Source: Actinomycetota bacterium (GTDB taxonomy: Bacteria > Actinomycetota > Actinomycetes > S36-B12 > UBA5976). From it: a stretch of DNA of 7,015 nt. The notes below the pieces were generated by a model. It made no database searches. It was not told the DNA's origin and saw only the letters and a program-made list of their open reading frames with translations. Below are positions 5,561-7,015 of this stretch, one piece after another. The translations under genes were made by a program, and so were the position numbers. The DNA is taken from NCBI GenBank assembly GCA_005789325.1, contig SXYE01000060.1, forward strand, positions 1-7,015, read 5' to 3'. Numbering within the stretch: position 1 is the stretch's first letter; every line of letters begins with the position of its first letter.

Positions 5561-7015
5561 ATGTCAATCCAGCATTACGGCAAAATTAGAACTAATGCCA
5601 AGGGTGAACCAGCAACCTGTTTAGTAACTGGGGCAACCGGTTACATAGGTGGTCGTTTAATTCGAGAATTATTAATTGCTGGCTATAAAGTAAAAGTTTT
5701 TGCAAGATTTCCAGATCGATTAAGAGATATGCCTTGGATAGACAAGGTGGAAGTTATTGCAGGTGATGCACTAAATTCTTCTGATGTTGAAAGAGCAATG
5801 AAAGATGTTGATGTTGCTTATTACCTACTTCATGCTTTAAATCAAGGTCCAGAGTTCGTTGAAATCGAAACCAAAATGGCGCAACTTTTTGCAGCTTCTG
5901 CAAAAAATAACAATGTTCAAAAAATTGTTTATCTGGGTGGCTTAATTCCTACTCAAAAACTTTCTCAACATTTAGAGTCACGAAAAGTAACCGGAGAAAT
6001 ACTCAGAAATTCAGGTGTGCCAACAGTTGAACTTAGAGCAGGTGTTGTGATCGGTTCAGGCTCAGCTTCATTTGAAATGCTTAGATACTTAACAGAGCGA
6101 CTACCAATCATGATTACCCCCAAGTGGGTTAAAACAAGAATTCAACCAATTGCAGTAAGAGATGTTTTATATTACTTAGTTGGGGCAGCTTCTTTAGGAA
6201 ATGAAATCAATCGAGCATTCGATATTGGTGGACCAGATATTTTTACTTATAAAGACATGATGAAGCACTATGCAAAAGTAGCTGAATTAAGAAAAAGAAT
6301 CATTATTCCTGTTCCTCTTCTTACTCCAAGACTTTCCAGTTTGTGGGTGGGGCTTGTCACCCCAGTGCCAGGTTCAATTGCAAAACCCTTAGTCAGAAGC
6401 TTGATAAATGAAGTAATTTGTAGTGAAAGTGATATCAAAAAATATTTACCTGATCCAACTGATGGTTTAACTAAATTTGACAAAGCTGTAGACCTTGCTC
6501 TAATGCGAGTTAGAGATGCGCAAGTTTCAACTCGTTGGTCAAGTGCATCTATTCCTGGAGTTCCTTCTGAACCAATGCCAAGTGATCCTAAATGGTCTGG
6601 TGGATCCCTATATGAAGACTTAAGAGAAATTGAAATCGATACCAATACTCATGAAGTTTGGAAAGTGGTTGAAGGAATTGGTGGTGAACACGGTTACTTC
6701 ACACTTGACTGGGCTTGGGAGATCCGAGGCTTAATGGATCGCGCCGTTGGTGGAGTGGGATTGAGAAGAGGTAGAAGAGATCCAAATTCTTTGCACGTTG
6801 GTGAAACTTTAGATTTTTGGCGAGTAGAGGAAAGAATTCCAGATAATTTATTAAGACTTAGAGCTGAAATGAAGATGCCAGGTAAAGCATGGTTGGAATT
6901 TAAAATAGAAAAAATTAATGAGAATAAATCTAAATTGACACAACGAGCAATTTTTTATCCTAAAGGATTAGCAGGTCATGCATACTGGTGGTCAATTATT
7001 CCTTTTCATGGTTTA
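5561..7015 (+). CDS. YbjT-like NAD(P)-binding (atypical SDR) + DUF2867 protein, 3' end beyond window
   Basis: The frame stays open for 485 codons from ATG 5561 to the right edge. An in-frame TAA at 5531-5533, with no start codon after it, makes this ATG the first possible start. The N-terminal half is an atypical SDR Rossmann domain: the nucleotide-binding motif is TGATGYIGG (residues 23-31; Gly24, Gly27, Gly30), followed by VAYYLLHAL (85-93), IVYLGGL (122-128), ELRAGVVIGSGSASFE (157-172) and FDIGGPDIFTYKDM (220-233). The SDR Tyr-x-x-x-Lys pair is not evident. The C-terminal part from about 350 is DUF2867 (SRPBCC-like), with VVEGIGGEHGYF (369-380) and LMDRAVGG (391-398). Domain order and motifs match E. 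coli YbjT (recalled, about 476 residues). In that alignment only some tens of residues are missing, including a likely hydrophobic C-terminus. Substrate and reaction are unknown. Confidence 0.9.
   Translation, partial: MSIQHYGKIRTNAKGEPATCLVTGATGYIGGRLIRELLIAGYKVKVFARFPDRLRDMPWIDKVEVIAGDALNSSDVERAMKDVDVAYYLLHALNQGPEFVEIETKMAQLFAASAKNNNVQKIVYLGGLIPTQKLSQHLESRKVTGEILRNSGVPTVELRAGVVIGSGSASFEMLRYLTERLPIMITPKWVKTRIQPIAVRDVLYYLVGAASLGNEINRAFDIGGPDIFTYKDMMKHYAKVAELRKRIIIPVPLLTPRLSSLWVGLVTPVPGSIAKPLVRSLINEVICSESDIKKYLPDPTDGLTKFDKAVDLALMRVRDAQVSTRWSSASIPGVPSEPMPSDPKWSGGSLYEDLREIEIDTNTHEVWKVVEGIGGEHGYFTLDWAWEIRGLMDRAVGGVGLRRGRRDPNSLHVGETLDFWRVEERIPDNLLRLRAEMKMPGKAWLEFKIEKINENKSKLTQRAIFYPKGLAGHAYWWSIIPFHGL

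Noticed and set aside
6268..6645. 125-residue minus-strand open frame inside the YbjT-like gene.
   Set aside because: It is antisense to a frame with strong domain matches, and its translation is Ser/Leu-rich with no recognisable family.
1..7015. Mobile elements, CRISPR arrays, toxin-antitoxin or defence genes, long repeats.
   Set aside because: All genes match chromosomal families, the order parallels that in mycobacteria, and I saw no repeated spacers, terminal inverted repeats or transposase motifs.

Overview
The window looks like a stretch of a small, AT-rich actinobacterial genome. It is gene-dense, lines sampled by eye are about 30-35% GC, there is no gap over about 100 bp, and several gene pairs overlap or nearly touch. 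The phylum call rests on gene content and order. A Glu-type (mycobacterial-type) ribose-5-phosphate isomerase B lies beside a DsbA-fold protein of the mycothiol-dependent nitroreductase family, divergent from aminopeptidase N, with a DUF5130 gene beyond it. From memory this is the arrangement of M. tuberculosis Rv2465c-Rv2466c-Rv2467-Rv2468c. Low GC together with this content points to a streamlined aquatic lineage such as the Nanopelagicales (acI) group, which is an inference.

Layout: (1) Bases 1-13 are the 3' end of a + strand tRNA, probably tRNA-Gly with encoded CCA. (2) A minus-strand pair, nitroreductase-like gene then rpiB (1110 to 28), with a 12-nt gap. (3) A 106-nt divergent spacer, then pepN on + (best start TTG 1217, end 3772). 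(4) A 3-nt convergent gap, then a minus-strand pair reading from 4508 to 3776: a small signal-peptide/membrane protein overlapping a DUF5130 gene by 14 nt. (5) A 64-bp divergent spacer, then a + strand MscS-family channel gene (4573-5511). (6) A 49-nt gap, then a YbjT-like fusion of an NAD(P)-binding domain and DUF2867, from 5561 past the right edge.

The genes look like housekeeping and stress functions: pentose phosphate metabolism, thiol redox, peptide turnover, osmotic protection, and an envelope-linked uncharacterised pair. Nothing suggests a mobile element, CRISPR array or defence island. The points most worth attention are starts and promoters. Three ATG codons sit 6-7 nt after a TAnnnT hexamer with no Shine-Dalgarno, the pattern of leaderless transcripts, whereas pepN, rpiB and the DUF5130 gene have clear Shine-Dalgarno sequences. 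The nitroreductase-like protein has CPWA where the Mycobacterium protein has CPWC. I found no convincing new biological system.
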